Below are positions 21,173-32,819 of a stretch of DNA of 64,000 nt, piece after piece; positions within the stretch are counted from its first letter, which is position 1, and the number at the start of each line of letters is the position of its first letter. Made by a program: the position numbers and the translations under genes. The notes under the pieces are model-generated. The model saw only the letters and a program-made list of their open reading frames with translations, was not told the origin of the DNA and ran no database searches. The DNA comes from Paracyclopina nana (taxonomy: Eukaryota; Arthropoda; Copepoda; Cyclopoida; Cyclopettidae): assembly GCA_019096065.1 (NCBI GenBank), contig JAGUCH010000002.1:13404501-13468500 (forward strand), given 5' to 3'.

Positions 21173-22148
21173 ATGTTTGGCATGAACTTTTTCCCGGACA
21201 TGCCCCGTCCTTTCAAGACTCAGTACAAGTGCTACTCCGTGTCGATGCTGCCTGGAAATGAAAGAAATGATCTAGAGCATGGAGGCAAAATCATCATGCC
21301 TCCCTCGGCATTGGACCAACTGACAAGGCTCAACATTGTCTACCCTATGCTCTTCAAGCTCACCAATGTTCAAGCCGATCGGACAACACATTGTGGAGTT
21401 CTTGAGTTTGTTGCTGATGAGGGGAAAGTTTACATCCCTTATTGGATGATGCAGAATTTGGCCATTGATCAGGGTGGGCTCATCACAGTGGAATCGGCTT
21501 CATTGCCAGTTGCCACCTTTGCCAAATTTCAGCCGCAATCTGTTGACTTCTTAGACCTTACCAATCCTAAGGCTGTGCTGGAGAGCAGGCTTCGTAATTT
21601 TGCCTGCCTTTCCACAGGTGATGTCATAGCAATTGTCTACAACAATAAGGTAAAAAATTACTTAACCTCGTGAATTTGTAGCACTATTTCCCAATTAATT
21701 ATAACTTTAGACCTATGAGATGAGCGTGTTGGAGACGAAGCCTGCTCCCGCAGTATCTGTCATTGAGTGCGACTTAAATGTGGACTTTGCTGCTCCGGTT
21801 GGGTACAAAGAACCTGAGGCACCCAAACCAGCTGGATCTGATGAAGATGAACCCATGGATGTGTCCCATTTGATTCCTGAGCCAAAAGGCTTTGTTCCCT
21901 TTGCTGGAGAAGGGGTGCGACTAGATGGCAAAAAAAAGCGAACCATGAGCGAAACAGAGTCCCCGAAAGTCAAACAAGAATATGTGAGGGGCATCCCTGA
22001 CTATGACTATGAAATTGGCTTCCTGAAATTTATCCGTAACTCCAAGCCAAAAGTTAACAATGGCAAGGCTAGTGGCGACGATGATGAGATCGGTGGATTT
22101 TCAGCGTTCAAAGGTGAAGGAAAGAGTCTAAGGCAAACTAAAAAATAG
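21173..22148 (+). CDS. UFD1: Ubiquitin fusion degradation protein 1
   Basis: Two exons (21173-21649, 21711-22148; intron 61 nt) encode 304 residues. The N-terminal UT3 double-psi barrel has [38 protein letters not shown] and YIPYWMM, all typical of UFD1. The tail has two SHP-type p97-binding boxes, FAGEGVRL (from residue 223) and FKGEGKSL (from residue 292, right at the C-terminus), and an acidic segment SDEDEP. UFD1 with NPL4 recruits ubiquitinated substrates to p97/VCP in ER-associated and other degradation. Confidence 0.95.
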
Positions 22149-22365
22149 TGAAACCAGCATTACTCATCTTGCCCTGTATTCCTTTCACTTGAACGCTGAA
22201 AAATGATAATAAAATTCTGCTCTTGTACCATTTCAATAAAGTATTAAAGGAAAGCTCTTTTTTTTCATTTTTTTAGGAAGTGTTGCATTTAAATCTATGA
22301 AAAGGCATTTTAACTAAGCGAAATAGTTAAGCTAGCATGGTGAAATCACAAACGCTCTACTGATA

Positions 22366-23240
22366 TATAGATCACAAAGATCATAAAGATCGAAAAGATC
22401 ACTGATCTTTGTGATCTATAAATGGACATTTTTTGTTAATATTTAGATCATAGTGGTGGACACGCCTGCAAAGCTGATCTATTCATATTTTGATCACAGT
22501 AAGTGTTTATGATGTGCACATCTTTTTCAAAAGTCTAGGGTAAACTAAGGCCTTGTTCACCTGCAATAATATTAACAAAATTATGTGCTACATTATGCTG
22601 ATATTTTCAAATATATGGTATTGATACAATCATTTTTCAGATTTTGACTTTGGAATTGGTCTTGTGCTATCAAAAGCCATCAAACATAACAGCCATTATA
22701 TGCAAGTGAACAGGCCCTTAATTGATTTATTTGAAAAGGCAGACTATTCCTCTGTTGGCTCTGGGATATTTTACTCATTTTATTTTATTTAGTTTGGTAA
22801 GGGAATAGGGTATTTAGCCCTCAGGTTGATGTAAGTTGCAATAAAAAAGAAAGGAACTAAAAGCCAACAAATACCGCAAGAGATTGAAATTGCTCTATGG
22901 CATTTTGTCTCCACTGTTTTGAATGAGTTTATGAAAAATATAAGTAATATTGACACCATATTGATTTAAGACAGAATAATCAAGCATTCTTCAATCAAGT
23001 CTTGCATTTTTAAATAAATCAATTTAGTAAAATGCTGTGTAGAGTCTTCAATTATCTTAAAAGGTCCACTTATAGATCATGAACACTGATTGTGATCTAA
23101 TTATGAATATCTGTTTTCTCTAACTAGAAAATGTCCATATATAGATAAGCTTAGCTAGCGCGTCCACCACTGTGATCTAAATATTAACAAAAAATGTCCA
23201 TTTATAGACTTTACTATCTTTATGATCTTTGAGATCTATG
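22366..23240. mobile_element. 875-bp fold-back element with ~100-bp arms
   Basis: The arms (about 22366-22474 and 23159-23240) share a long inverted stretch including CATAAAGAT, ATAAATGGACATTTTTTG, TTAATATTTAGATCA and GTGGTGGAC. The outermost ends read TATAGATC and CATAGATC, next to TA on both sides (22364-22365, 23241-23242), which would fit a Tc1/mariner-like MITE, though a 2-bp duplication is weak evidence. The left arm has an extra internal palindrome of GATCTTTGTGATC. No transposase. Confidence 0.65.
22815..22832. repeat. Terminal fragment of the 605-bp palindromic element
   Basis: TAGCCCTCAGGTTGATGT matches the right end of the element at 33694-34298 and the solo arm at 57345-57490. 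It lies inside the fold-back element at 22366-23240. Only this end piece is recognisable. Confidence 0.4.
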
Positions 23241-23495
23241 TATGGATGGAGCCAATAACAAAGGCTGTAGATCATAAGTCGGGGCTGGTATCATAGCAAG
23301 GACCCATGTTATAGGAAAAGCTGTTGACCGGCAGAAAACGTTATTTCTGATAACGTATTGTTCAAAGGACTTATTGTTGAAACATAGGCGACAAATCCAA
23401 TTATGAGAGAAGTACAAGATATATTTTTATGTATTTGGGAAAAAAGGTAATACTTATAGCATTTTAGTCTATGTATTATTTACGGTTGACCATCT
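23241..23495. other. FEN1 3' region
   Basis: Short spacer downstream of the FEN1 stop codon. No gene seen. Confidence 0.4.
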
Positions 23496-24698
23496 TTATC
23501 TTTTGTAGAACCCTTTTTTGCCTCCATTTTTGGCCTTTTTAGCAGATCCGTTCATTTCTTCAGACTTTCTTTTGTTGGTGCTCCCGTTAGGTGTGCTCGG
23601 CAATACTTTAAAGAATGAATCAAGCCTCCCTTGAGTCGAGCCTTGCCTGGCTTTTAAAAGCTTTTTTGCCCCATTTCGAATTCTGTCCTCAGCAAAGCCC
23701 TTTTCTTCACACATGTACTTGACAAGGCCTTCCTCGTCGGGTTTCTCCCACTTGAAATCAAACTCTTCGGCAGGTGTGACCTCAGGCTCCTTGAACAGGC
23801 GCCTTGCCTCGGAGAAGAGCCAATTTTCTGGCACTGCATGCTTCTTCTTGTCTACTTGTTTCATAATAGCCTCAATAGACTTGTGCTCTTGCACAAGCTT
23901 AATGGCATTTTTGGGTCCAATCCCACGAATTTTGTCGCAATAGTCACAGCCGAGTAAAATACACAAATCGATGAACTCATCTTGCGTCATGTTGAAACCT
24001 TCGAGAACTTTGTCTAAGTGGAACTCCTTGATGGGCATTTTCCTGGCTTCACTAAACGTCAAATGTCTGAGCAAGACATTTGACCCAAATGTCAAGGCAT
24101 CCATATCTTCGGTGCCAACAGCATAGACCTTTCCCTTCTTAACGAGCTCTGCACATTGGGATTCTGCCTCACATGGCGCGGCCACGAATGGAACTCCCAT
24201 CAGTTTGAGGAGCGTTTTGCAGTCCTCAACATGGCTCTTGCTCACTTTCACGAGCCTCCTGCTCTGTTTGTCAATCTCTTCCTCATTGCCTTCTTCCTTA
24301 GCCTTCACGAGAGCAGCCTCTGCATCGGCCCTTTTTTCCATACGCTTTTCAAGCTCTCCAGCTTTCATTGTTGGTGGTTTGCCATCAAAAACGTAGACAG
24401 GCTTAATGCCGTTTTCAATCATCCTTATAGTCTGGAAAAATCATCTAATTAAAAAAGTTTAGCTTGAGAAGAAGCTCTTCAAACTCACTCGGTAAAATGT
24501 CCCCATTAAGTGCGAGGTCGTTTCTCCGTCTGCGTTAGTCAACTGGGCTCCGTCTGACCTCACAGCAATCAAAAATTGGTACAGGCTCATGGAGGCGTCG
24601 ATGGCCACCTTCCTGCCGAAGTAATTCTTGATTTCATTCTCCTTGATCGCATGTGGAGCGACGTCGGCGATCAGCTTGCTTAAGCCCAAAATTCCCAT
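23496..24698 (-). CDS. FEN1: Flap endonuclease 1
   Basis: Two exons (24698-24489, 24431-23496; intron 57 nt) encode 381 residues, against 380 in vertebrates. It opens [15 protein letters not shown], has the XPG-N block [19 protein letters not shown], the XPG-I acidic cluster [19 protein letters not shown] and [11 protein letters not shown], and the helix-hairpin-helix [13 protein letters not shown]. The PCNA-binding box QGRLDSFF is followed by a basic nuclear-targeting tail. FEN1 cuts 5' flaps in Okazaki fragment maturation and long-patch base-excision repair. The splice restores [23 protein letters not shown]. Confidence 0.97.
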
Positions 24699-25202
24699 GG
24701 TGGTTAGGCGAAAAATATATTTTTAGCCGAATGCGATTACAAAAATAACAACATTTGGTCATTTGCCGCAACCCCGCGTTTTCCGCGAAAACGCAGGCAT
24801 GGCAGCGTTGCGGTGTGCTACTAGCCAAAATCAATAGCTGTGGGCATTTTCGAACAGTTTTTGACTAGTTTGTAGCCAGGTCTACCTAGAATAATCAGGA
24901 TTTCAATCAATCAACAGTCAACTTTTTGCCGCCGCAGCAGACGACAACTTTTATTTGTTCGGAAACGCCTTGAACTTTAGGGAACGTCCTATCGCAACAA
25001 GTAAGTTTGTCAGGATTGTCGTGCGTTGATTTGCCGAGACTCTCCCGATCAATTGAAGGAGGTATCGAAAAGAGACTTTCCATTCGGTTCGATACCAGAG
25101 AAAGGTATTCGGGCCAGATCGAGGAAAGGCTCTGCTATTAATAATTAATCGCCACAGCAGTATAAGGGCTTTTTGTGACACGCCAGCATAGTTTCAGGCA
25201 AC
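24699..25202. promoter_or_regulatory. Divergent promoter region between FEN1 and thioredoxin
   Basis: 504-bp spacer between divergent genes, somewhat GC-richer in its middle. It includes the thioredoxin 5' UTR. No recognised element. Confidence 0.4.
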
Positions 25203-25579
25203 ATGGTCAGCCAACTAGCTACTCTTGCGGATTTGAACACCACCCTCGAGGAGGCTGGTGATAAGCTGGTCGTGATCGACTTCTTCGCCACCTGGTGCGG
25301 CCCTTGCAAAATGATCGCACCCAAAATCGAGGAGTGGGCCTCCGCTATGGATAATGTGGTGTTCGTTAAAGTTGACGTGGACGAGAACGAGGAGGCCGCC
25401 AAGGAGTACAACATTTCAGCCATGCCAACTTTCATCCTGATAAAAAACAAGGAGAAGGTAAATTTTGCTTTAACCATCGATTTTTCACGGATGTGACATA
25501 CATGGCGAAATTCTAGGTGGCTGATTTGATGGGTGCCAACCCAGACAAGCTAAAGGAACTCGTGGACAAACACGCTTAA
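25203..25579 (+). CDS. Thioredoxin (cytosolic, animal Trx1 type)
   Basis: Two exons (25203-25457, 25517-25579; intron 59 nt) encode 105 residues, the usual length of animal cytosolic thioredoxin. The active site is WCGPC with Cys32 and Cys35, preceded by VVIDFFATW. The cis-proline loop is AMPTFILIKN. There is no signal or mitochondrial presequence. It reduces protein disulfides with electrons from thioredoxin reductase. The gene diverges from FEN1 and converges on WDR24. Confidence 0.97.
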
Positions 25580-25909
25580 CTATCCCGTGGATGTTTTTGC
25601 GGCTTTCCCGCAGCATTTTTCTTCAATGCTGATGACAATGCTGATAAAATCACTGCACACCGTCCTGTTCGAATTTAATTATAAGCTCATTTGTGGCCTT
25701 GTAATGGCCTTCACCTACTTCTCTTTTAGCCGAGCACACACACACACTTAATAAGCAATGTGATATCTGCAATGTATTATTACTTCTCCTCCTCCTTCAT
25801 CCTCATGGTGGCGGAATATGATTTTATAGAATAGCCGAAATGCACCCCCCTAAAATAAAGCTCAACTTTTTTGAGTGTGGCATGTCAGTTGTATACATTT
25901 CATTTCGGT
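25580..25909. other. Convergent 3' regions of thioredoxin and WDR24
   Basis: 330-bp spacer with a short CA-repeat near 25736 and AATAAA-like signals. No gene. Confidence 0.5.
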
Positions 25910-28900
25910 CTACTGATATTCGCAGTGATGCCCACAGCCAGTCGGACAAAGTGTGTTGTCTCCGTACCACTTACGGAGACACTTCAAGTGGCCGCCATGC
26001 GAGCAGCCTTGGCACCAAGCGAAGAGGCCACGCACTATCCGTTTGCACAGGATGCACAAGTTAGGTGTGCGCTTACATCTTTCGCAGTACCAAGACCCAT
26101 GTGGTCTTGATAGGGCCTTACTGCATTTGGTGCAATTGGATAAATAGCTCGTGGACTGATGAGACAGTTGATTAATGAGCACCAAGGGACATTGCTTGAT
26201 GAGCATGGCTGCATCGTTGTAAAGCTGGAATCTCTGAAGCAGCTCGATGTAGGACATAATCCAAAATTCCAACGTGGGCTCGTCAATTAAGTTGCTCATT
26301 CTGGCCCCCATGGTGGACCGCAGGACCAAGTACATGCTTACAGCGGTCTGAACGTCACCTATTTCAGCATACTGAATTAGGGTGTCACGGATGATTCCAT
26401 CCGTGTTCCAGTCAGTCCTTTGTAATGCAGAATCGATGCACAGCAACGAGGAAGTTTGGTCTTCCACGAGCACGGTGTGGAAGTCTGTTGTGGCATTAGA
26501 GGTAGCAGCAATGACCTCTGAGGGCCCACCACCCTCAGCTCCATTGGAAGATGCAATATCCACGGATTGATCCGTTTCGTCTCTCACTTCAGAAAGCATG
26601 TTGAGATTGACACGAGGCTCAAATGCTTCGCTGCGTAGCTCCCACCCGAGAGGCTGGTCATTGCTACCATTATTGCTATCGACAGTAGTGACAGCAACGA
26701 AGTTCTCAAGAACCAAATCAGCAGAGATCTCCGCATCGCCAAAGAAGTCGTTGCAAATGCCTCCGGTCAACATTTGCCCACTAGCTATATTAGTGAGAGT
26801 GAGCTCGTTTTCAGCGAAGTCGCCCTCTTCTTCCTCAGCCTCGCTCACGCCATTCTCCATTTTAGACTCTGCACTAGATGTTTTGCCTCTTGAGTCCCTT
26901 CGGTCTGATCCATTGCGTTTCTTGCTATTGTCACTCCCGCCAGAAGCACCTCCGGAGGCACCACCACGCCTTTGACTTTCAGTAGTGGCGGCTCTGGACC
27001 GGCCAAATTTAGAATCGTCATCGACATTCCCTCCAACTGCACCATCTGGCAAGGAAGATCGTCCGGGCATCCCCGGGAAAAAGGGCTCGTCATCAAATGC
27101 ATCTTCCATGATGCTTTGAGCGTCTTTGGCCAAAAGCCTAATCATCCTCCAAGTCTCTGCAATTTGCTGACGATTGGCAGCTTCGGCAACGCGAGCGTTG
27201 ATCTCGCAAAGAGCGTCTAACGAAGCCCCAGAAAGCTGGTAATTACGAGCACATCTGACAAAAGGTTTTGAGTCAACCCAAGGATTCGCGTCTTCATTGC
27301 CAATGAAGAATTCCTGCAGTTGGCTTGAACATGCCAGAAACATGTCAGTGGTCTCAGTTGCTTGCTGCTGTTGAGGGACTGGTGGAGGCCTGAAAATTGA
27401 AATTTTGATAGCTGTCTTATAGGTAGAGAGGAGATGAAAAACTGTAGAGCAAAAGTGCGAGCACAAATGGAGCACGCGTGAGCAGTAGGATATGAAACAG
27501 CAGAACGTAGCAATTGCTGGTTATGAGAGTACGATACCTAAAGTCACTCGAATCTTCATTACTACTCGATATTCCAAGATAGTGGCCGATTTTGCCTAAA
27601 GGTGATAAAGGCTTGGACGGACTGATATTTTTGGCCTCAACAAAGTCAGCATCAGCCCTAATACAGTATTTTCTCATTTTGCACCAAGGACATAACGCAA
27701 GGATAATAAAGATGGGGCATTTTCGCTATGCAACTATGCATTACCTGAGAGCAATTGAAGTTGGAGGACGAGGTGTGAAAGACCCAAAATCTGACGCAGA
27801 AGATGAAGCCACCAAGGAAATACTCTGCTGAGGAGTTCTTGGTGCAGGTACAACTTCTGGAAATCCTGACAATGCTGAGAACGGAGACGATACCGTGAGG
27901 CTGCCGTCCCTAAAGGCGTGGGAAATCCTGCCAAGATTGCTAAAAGCGAGGCCTGTAGGGTTGGCTTTGGCTGCTGGTTGATGCCCCTCACCAAATGAAT
28001 GGTGTATCAATAAGTTATCCTGAAAATGCATCAATTATTAAGCAACGGAAGGAAGAACAAAAATAAAGGTCTACCAAAAGAACTAAAAAACCCGATACCT
28101 TTTTCAAAATACTGCAGCGCGCGCGAAGTAATGCCCATACATGTTTTATGTGAATTGAGATTGGGAAAGCACATTAAGCATTTCGTAGAATATCAACTGA
28201 TCTTATCTAATAAATTTTTTTTCAGTGAAAACATCGGCTCATAACATAGTTCACTCGCAAGTAGGTGCGAATTTCGCAACGCAGTATCAACTTTCGGAAC
28301 AAAAAAGAAATACCTTCCCCCCTGAAATAAGCCTATCAGGATCCTTGAGCCATTTGAGATCGGTAGCCACATTCTTGTGTTCTGAAAATACAGCCAAGGG
28401 GATATACGGTCTCCTGACATCCCAGACATTGACAGAAAAGTCCCCCACCAGTCCAGAGCAACTAAAAGTAACGAATCAATTATTACTAGCTCAATGAAAT
28501 TAGAAAAGCGATAAATTGAAGATCTTACCTGGCCAAGTGGTAATTATAGCGCGGTCGCCATTTGATTTTCCCAACGGGGCCAATGGAATGGACCAAATAT
28601 TCTAGGTTGGCATTTTGCGAGTTCCAAATTTTGATCTGCTTGTCCCTGCCAGCCGAGGCAAGCGTGTATCTGGACTCGGGGTGCCAATCAACAGCGAAAA
28701 TGTGGTCAGAATGAGCAGGCCACTTCTTCTCCATCCTATCGGGACGTCGGATGTCCCATAGTTGAATATGTCCATTTTCTGACCCCGCAGCAAACAAGTG
28801 GCCATCACCGTGAGGACTGAAGGCCACATCCCGCACACTCAAGACTCCAGACGTGAATGACATGGCGCATTCGTGTAGCCTGAGGTCGAAGAGTTTCATT

Positions 28901-29289
28901 GTGCCATCCTGGGAGCCAGACAGCAAGTAGTTACTTTCCACAGGATGAAAAGTGACGCGGTTGACAGTCCTGGCGTGGTCATCAAACACGTGCTCTTGTT
29001 TCGTCCTGAATGGCCTCTCCAGGTTCCATATGACAATTTTGCCGTTGGTGGCAGCAGTAGCGATAATGCTAGGATCATGCTTGCTCCAGCAAACATCATT
29101 GCAGGAGTAGTTGAGGTTGACACTTTTCGCCCCTCTCAAATTGAGCCCTTCTTCGAAGCAGTCATCCTCGATTTTGTAGATCCTGAAGACAGCGGAGCTG
29201 GCCACGACAACTTGGCTGTCATCTCGGTTGATGTCCAAGTGCAAGGACTTTGAGGAGCCCTCTTGTGCTACGCTAAAAGTTTTGGGCAT
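25910..29289 (-). CDS. WDR24: GATOR2 complex subunit WDR24
   Basis: Five exons (29289-28529, 28461-28314, 28019-27745, 27657-27538, 27389-25910) encode 927 residues. The first about 330 form a WD40 propeller, with VCWSKHDPSIIATAATNGKI, RTVNRVTFHP, LLSGSQDGTMKLFDLR, LWDIRRPDR and NVWDVRRPYIPLAVFSEH. A low-complexity Ser/Gly/Asp-rich middle follows. The C-terminus has the paired zinc-binding fold of WDR24: CTKCSKALS, CERCKRTPNLCILCKRIV, GLFAWCQGCSHGGH and CPTGCGHHCEYQ. GATOR2 relieves GATOR1 inhibition of mTORC1 when amino acids are present. The start at 29289 (MPKTFSVAQEG) was chosen over an upstream in-frame ATG because it begins the conserved region. The junctions at exons 3-5 rest on frame and weak family similarity. 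Confidence 0.9.
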
Positions 29290-29405
29290 TTTAGCCCCCT
29301 GACAATTTGACGAAGAAATGAGAACAAAACAATTCCCAGCGCTGCCAGACAGCACTGAGAAAATTACGCCGTCTCAGTGAGGAGCTGAAAACTAGAGAAG
29401 CCAAG

Positions 29406-30281
29406 ATGTCAAACTGGGCTTTGAGCAATATTTCTGACACTATCGACAACAGGATCAGAGTGACACTGCTGCCAACCTTGATTTTGTTGGCCCGACTATG
29501 GTTGCTAGTACTTTCTGCTGCCACTTTATCAACGTTCACCGTCTATCAGCTCGCAAGGCTGTTTAATCCAGGCCGGTTAGTAACATTGCCTGTATTCTTC
29601 ACTCTCATGAACATCGATGAGGAAAAGGCTTATGGACTTCCCTCCTTCAGACAGTCCAGCCTTTTGCAAGCCAATTTCTCGTTACTGGGAAGGCAATCTT
29701 TGGCACCTCTAGTTCACCATGGAACAGATTATGATGCTCAACTTGTCCTGGAGCTACCAGACAGTGAAACCAATTACTCGGTAAAGTGAATAATTTTCTT
29801 TCAAGAAACGCCAAGTATCAAGGATATACATATTCAGGAAGGAATGTTCATGCTTTGCATGCGTTTATACGATCTGCAAGGGAATATCTCATGGCCAAAC
29901 CCTTTTTATTGGGAAGCTGAAGTGCCCAATGACAAGTATGGTAAATGTCGGTCATCCATCCTCACCGAAACCAGCATGTTAAAAAAATTGGCTCAGCTCA
30001 CGTTTGGTGTTCCTGGCTTGATTTGGGATCCCTGGGGCTGGCGTGACACTAAAGTGATTATAGCAACCTTGGATGATCACTTTGAGCTGAATCACAAAGA
30101 AACCACCTCAAGGGGAACAATAACTATTTTGAGCTACCAACTCCAAGTGGCCTCCTCAACGCTTATGTTCATTCCAAAAATGACTTTTTTGGACAGGCAT
30201 CCTATTTTCATGACTTTTATTGGGTGGTGTATGTTGTTTTTTATATGGGCCTCCCTCATAATCGGATCTGGATTAATATAA
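29406..30281 (+). CDS. Seipin (lipid-droplet biogenesis protein)
   Basis: Two exons (29406-29780, 29838-30281; intron 57 nt) give 272 residues. An N-terminal membrane segment (LPTLILLARLWLLVLSAATL) is followed by a lumenal domain with LPVFFTLMN, SLLQANFSLLG, YDAQLVLELPDSETNYSEGMFMLCM (the core seipin block GMF-V) and a second membrane segment (FMTFIGWCMLFFIWASLII). Seipin forms an ER ring at ER-lipid droplet contacts. It is shorter than vertebrate seipin because there is no long cytosolic tail; the stop follows the second membrane segment by a few residues. An open frame at 30301-30525 after a CAG could add a tail, but I see no matching donor. WDR24 is divergent, 116 bp away. Confidence 0.75.
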
Positions 30282-30574
30282 TAACAATACTTATGCTTCT
30301 ATGTCCATGCTTCCATCCTCAGTTAGGGGAGATTGGGATTCCCGATCTGAGAGAGCCAGGCCTGACGAAGCGGATCTTGGAGGAGGGGGACAAGTTCCCC
30401 CTAGTGGTGGTGGACACCGAGGCCTTGGACCAAGAACTGGAGTCATACTTGGTGAGGGCGAGGCACTTCGGCTGTTTCTACTCATCGAGTGGCTCATGTC
30501 TGATAATTCTGATCTGAAAGACTAAGCAAATTATTTACTCATCGTTCAGCGCAACAGCAATATTTTCAGATGGC

Positions 30575-31957
30575 CTACCCGGTCGTCTCATCATGGCTTG
30601 TGTTGACAACTCGCCGAAACTGGCTTTCAGAGTAATTAGCATATCCCCAACTGCGAGTTGGCCTGTTTCCTCCTCCTAAGCGAATACCCTGGCCTGGGAA
30701 CCGAGAGTGCTTTAAATATAGCATCCACAATAGCAGTCCGGCCATGAGTCCACTCAAGTGATACAGGAGTGTTCGCTTTTCCAATAGAGTCAAGCATTCA
30801 ATGATCTCAAAGAGTAGGAGAGTGGCATTGGAATTCCCACTGAGTATGACCAGCACCTTGAGTGCAAATGCCAATCCTGACAAGCCTTCAACACATTCCG
30901 ATGCATCAATTTGAGCCGCCTTCGTTACCACTAGTTGAGTGAGAACATAGAAAGCACTCGACAGGAGAAAGCTCATGATCAGTATGCCAATTGTTCTGAA
31001 AGTCGGATATCTCTGTTCCAACTGGTGCAGCTTGATAGCAATGGAAACCAAGCATATAATGAAGTGAGCACTTCCAGCATGCTCCAAGGGTCCAGACAGC
31101 ATTCTGAACCATTCTCCTTTGCTGACAATATGATTGGCATTGAGACAAACCAAGGGAGTTCCAGACGTCCAAAAGAACCTGGTGGTCCAGGGTTTTTGAA
31201 TCCATTCTGCATGGAATGCAGTGAGGCCGGTGATCACAAAAAAGGTCACAGGTGACGATTGTACAAGGCCTAGAGGTGTTCTCACTGTCAGATCATAGAG
31301 GAAAGGTATCATGTGTCCAACGAGTATGCCAGCCACAATGCCAGACAGATGGCCAACAAATGATGAATTTGGGACTAGGACTTGGATGATTAGCAGTTCG
31401 GCCCAGACTGCCATTTTCTTTGGCACAGTAAATAAACCAAAGTCCCCGTCACTATCATCTGCTAAGACTTTGAGCGCAAACAGTACTCCAGAAAATCCGA
31501 TGGCACATTGGTTGAGGTAACTGCTGTCAGACAAATGCCTGAATGCAACTGAACAAAGGCACACATAAATGAAACCAGTTAATCCACACAGTAAAGTCAA
31601 GAGTAGAATGAAACCAACTTTTCCATATCTCCCTTCAATGCGAATTCCCTTCCAAGCAAAGGAGATCATGTTGTAGTAAAGGTGCAAATCTGACACATGA
31701 AACAATGGAGCAGTTAGAATGCGGTACCATTGGTGATTTTGCTCCAGCATTGTCGCAGCGTTCAAGCACAGCATGGAAGTTGGCCATAGCGTCCAAACAC
31801 CGAGGAAATGGCTGATGTTCTTCAAATACAAGCACACTTGCAACGCAATCACGCTCAGCGTCACAGGCGGAATTCTGGTGAGGCCAATGGCGGCAAGGAG
31901 CTCATAAAACAATAGCAAAAGGCCTAACTGAGGCCAACGAGATTCACTTCTTAACAT
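30575..31957 (-). CDS. Tandem-duplicated rhomboid protease of the RHBDD1/RHBDL4 type
   Basis: Single exon, 460 residues. Residues 1-220 match RHBDD1: IPPVTL, WYRILTAPLFHVSDLHLYYNM, KGIRIEGRYG, the Ser156 site (CAIGFSGVLFALKVL) and His203 (SFVGHLSG). Residues about 245-415 repeat the pattern: LVCLNANHIVSKGEWFRMLSGPLEHAGSAHFI, Ser360 (EGLSGLAFALKVL) and His400 (LLYHLSG). Both catalytic dyads are kept, but the oxyanion-type Asn96 of unit 1 is Cys302 in unit 2. The tail has FPGQGIRLG (residues 420-428), an SHP-type p97-binding box like that in Derlin-1. Rhomboid proteases of this group cut membrane proteins in the ER for degradation. Unit 2 may be active, or a regulatory or substrate-binding half. 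Confidence 0.88.
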   Translation of the reverse strand: MLRSESRWPQLGLLLLFYELLAAIGLTRIPPVTLSVIALQVCLYLKNISHFLGVWTLWPTSMLCLNAATMLEQNHQWYRILTAPLFHVSDLHLYYNMISFAWKGIRIEGRYGKVGFILLLTLLCGLTGFIYVCLCSVAFRHLSDSSYLNQCAIGFSGVLFALKVLADDSDGDFGLFTVPKKMAVWAELLIIQVLVPNSSFVGHLSGIVAGILVGHMIPFLYDLTVRTPLGLVQSSPVTFFVITGLTAFHAEWIQKPWTTRFFWTSGTPLVCLNANHIVSKGEWFRMLSGPLEHAGSAHFIICLVSIAIKLHQLEQRYPTFRTIGILIMSFLLSSAFYVLTQLVVTKAAQIDASECVEGLSGLAFALKVLVILSGNSNATLLLFEIIECLTLLEKRTLLYHLSGLMAGLLLWMLYLKHSRFPGQGIRLGGGNRPTRSWGYANYSESQFRRVVNTSHDETTG

Positions 31958-32090
31958 TTTTCGTCATATTCTTGCATGACGCGTAACTACGAAATTCGAT
32001 TTGAGTTTGAGACTTATTGTTACTGAGTTTGTTTTGATCCCAGCTTTATTGACGGAAAAATTCAAATACGAGGCGGGAAAATTGTTCCGC

Positions 32091-32819
32091 TTAGCGACCG
32101 AGTAAATTCAAGAACTCCCACCGTGTTTTGGGGTTGTCCCGGAATTCCCCAAGCATGCAACTAGTCACGGTCTTGCTACTTGTCTTTTGGACTCCACGCA
32201 TCACCATGCACATATGTGCAGCCTCAATGACCACTGCCACGCCAGCAGGATCCACTGCAGACATCACAGCATTGGCAATCTCCTTGGTGAGACGTTCTTG
32301 CACTTGCAAGCGTCTCGAGTAGATCTCGACAATCCTTGCCAGCTTGGACAGCCCCAATACTTTTCCTCTGGGAAGGTAGCCAATGCTGACCTGCGCGTTA
32401 TCAATGAGCAAAACATCACCAGTAATTAATTAATCTAGTGTAATTACCTTGCCAATGATGGGTACCAAGTGGTGCTCACATAAGCTATGCAACTCAATGT
32501 CTTTCACCAGAATGAGATCATCGGTGTCCTCATTGAAAACAGCATCTTTGACCGCATTTTTAATTGTGTCGTCATACCCCTTGGTAAAGAACATGAGAGC
32601 TTTTGCTGCTCTCATGGGAGTCTCAATTAAGCCCTCTCTTTCTGTGTCCTCCCCAAGAAGAGTGAGAATTTCGGAAATGTGCGCACTAATGGCTGGTAAA
32701 TTAGCCTCACTGCGGTTTTTATTGCCTATGCTATCAGAGGTGAACCTTTGCCTAGTTCTCCCATTTGAAGGAAGAGCCAAAGAGCTATCACAACTGTGCT
32801 TTCGGCCAAGCTCCATCAT
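32091..32819 (-). CDS. GCH1: GTP cyclohydrolase I
   Basis: Two exons (32819-32448, 32390-32091; intron 57 nt) encode 223 residues. It has [17 protein letters not shown], the zinc site [42 protein letters not shown], and [12 protein letters not shown] with the second zinc Cys and His. This enzyme makes dihydroneopterin triphosphate, the first step to tetrahydrobiopterin, needed for tyrosine hydroxylation and, in arthropods, for pteridine pigments and cuticle catecholamines. The N-terminal extension of about 35 residues is Ser/Arg-rich and not conserved, as usual. The start could be either of two adjacent ATGs. Confidence 0.96.

Noticed and set aside
30301-30525. Gly/Asp-rich frame after seipin as its C-terminal exon
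   Set aside because: It follows a plausible acceptor, but I found no donor in seipin that keeps the second membrane segment; kept only as a remark.
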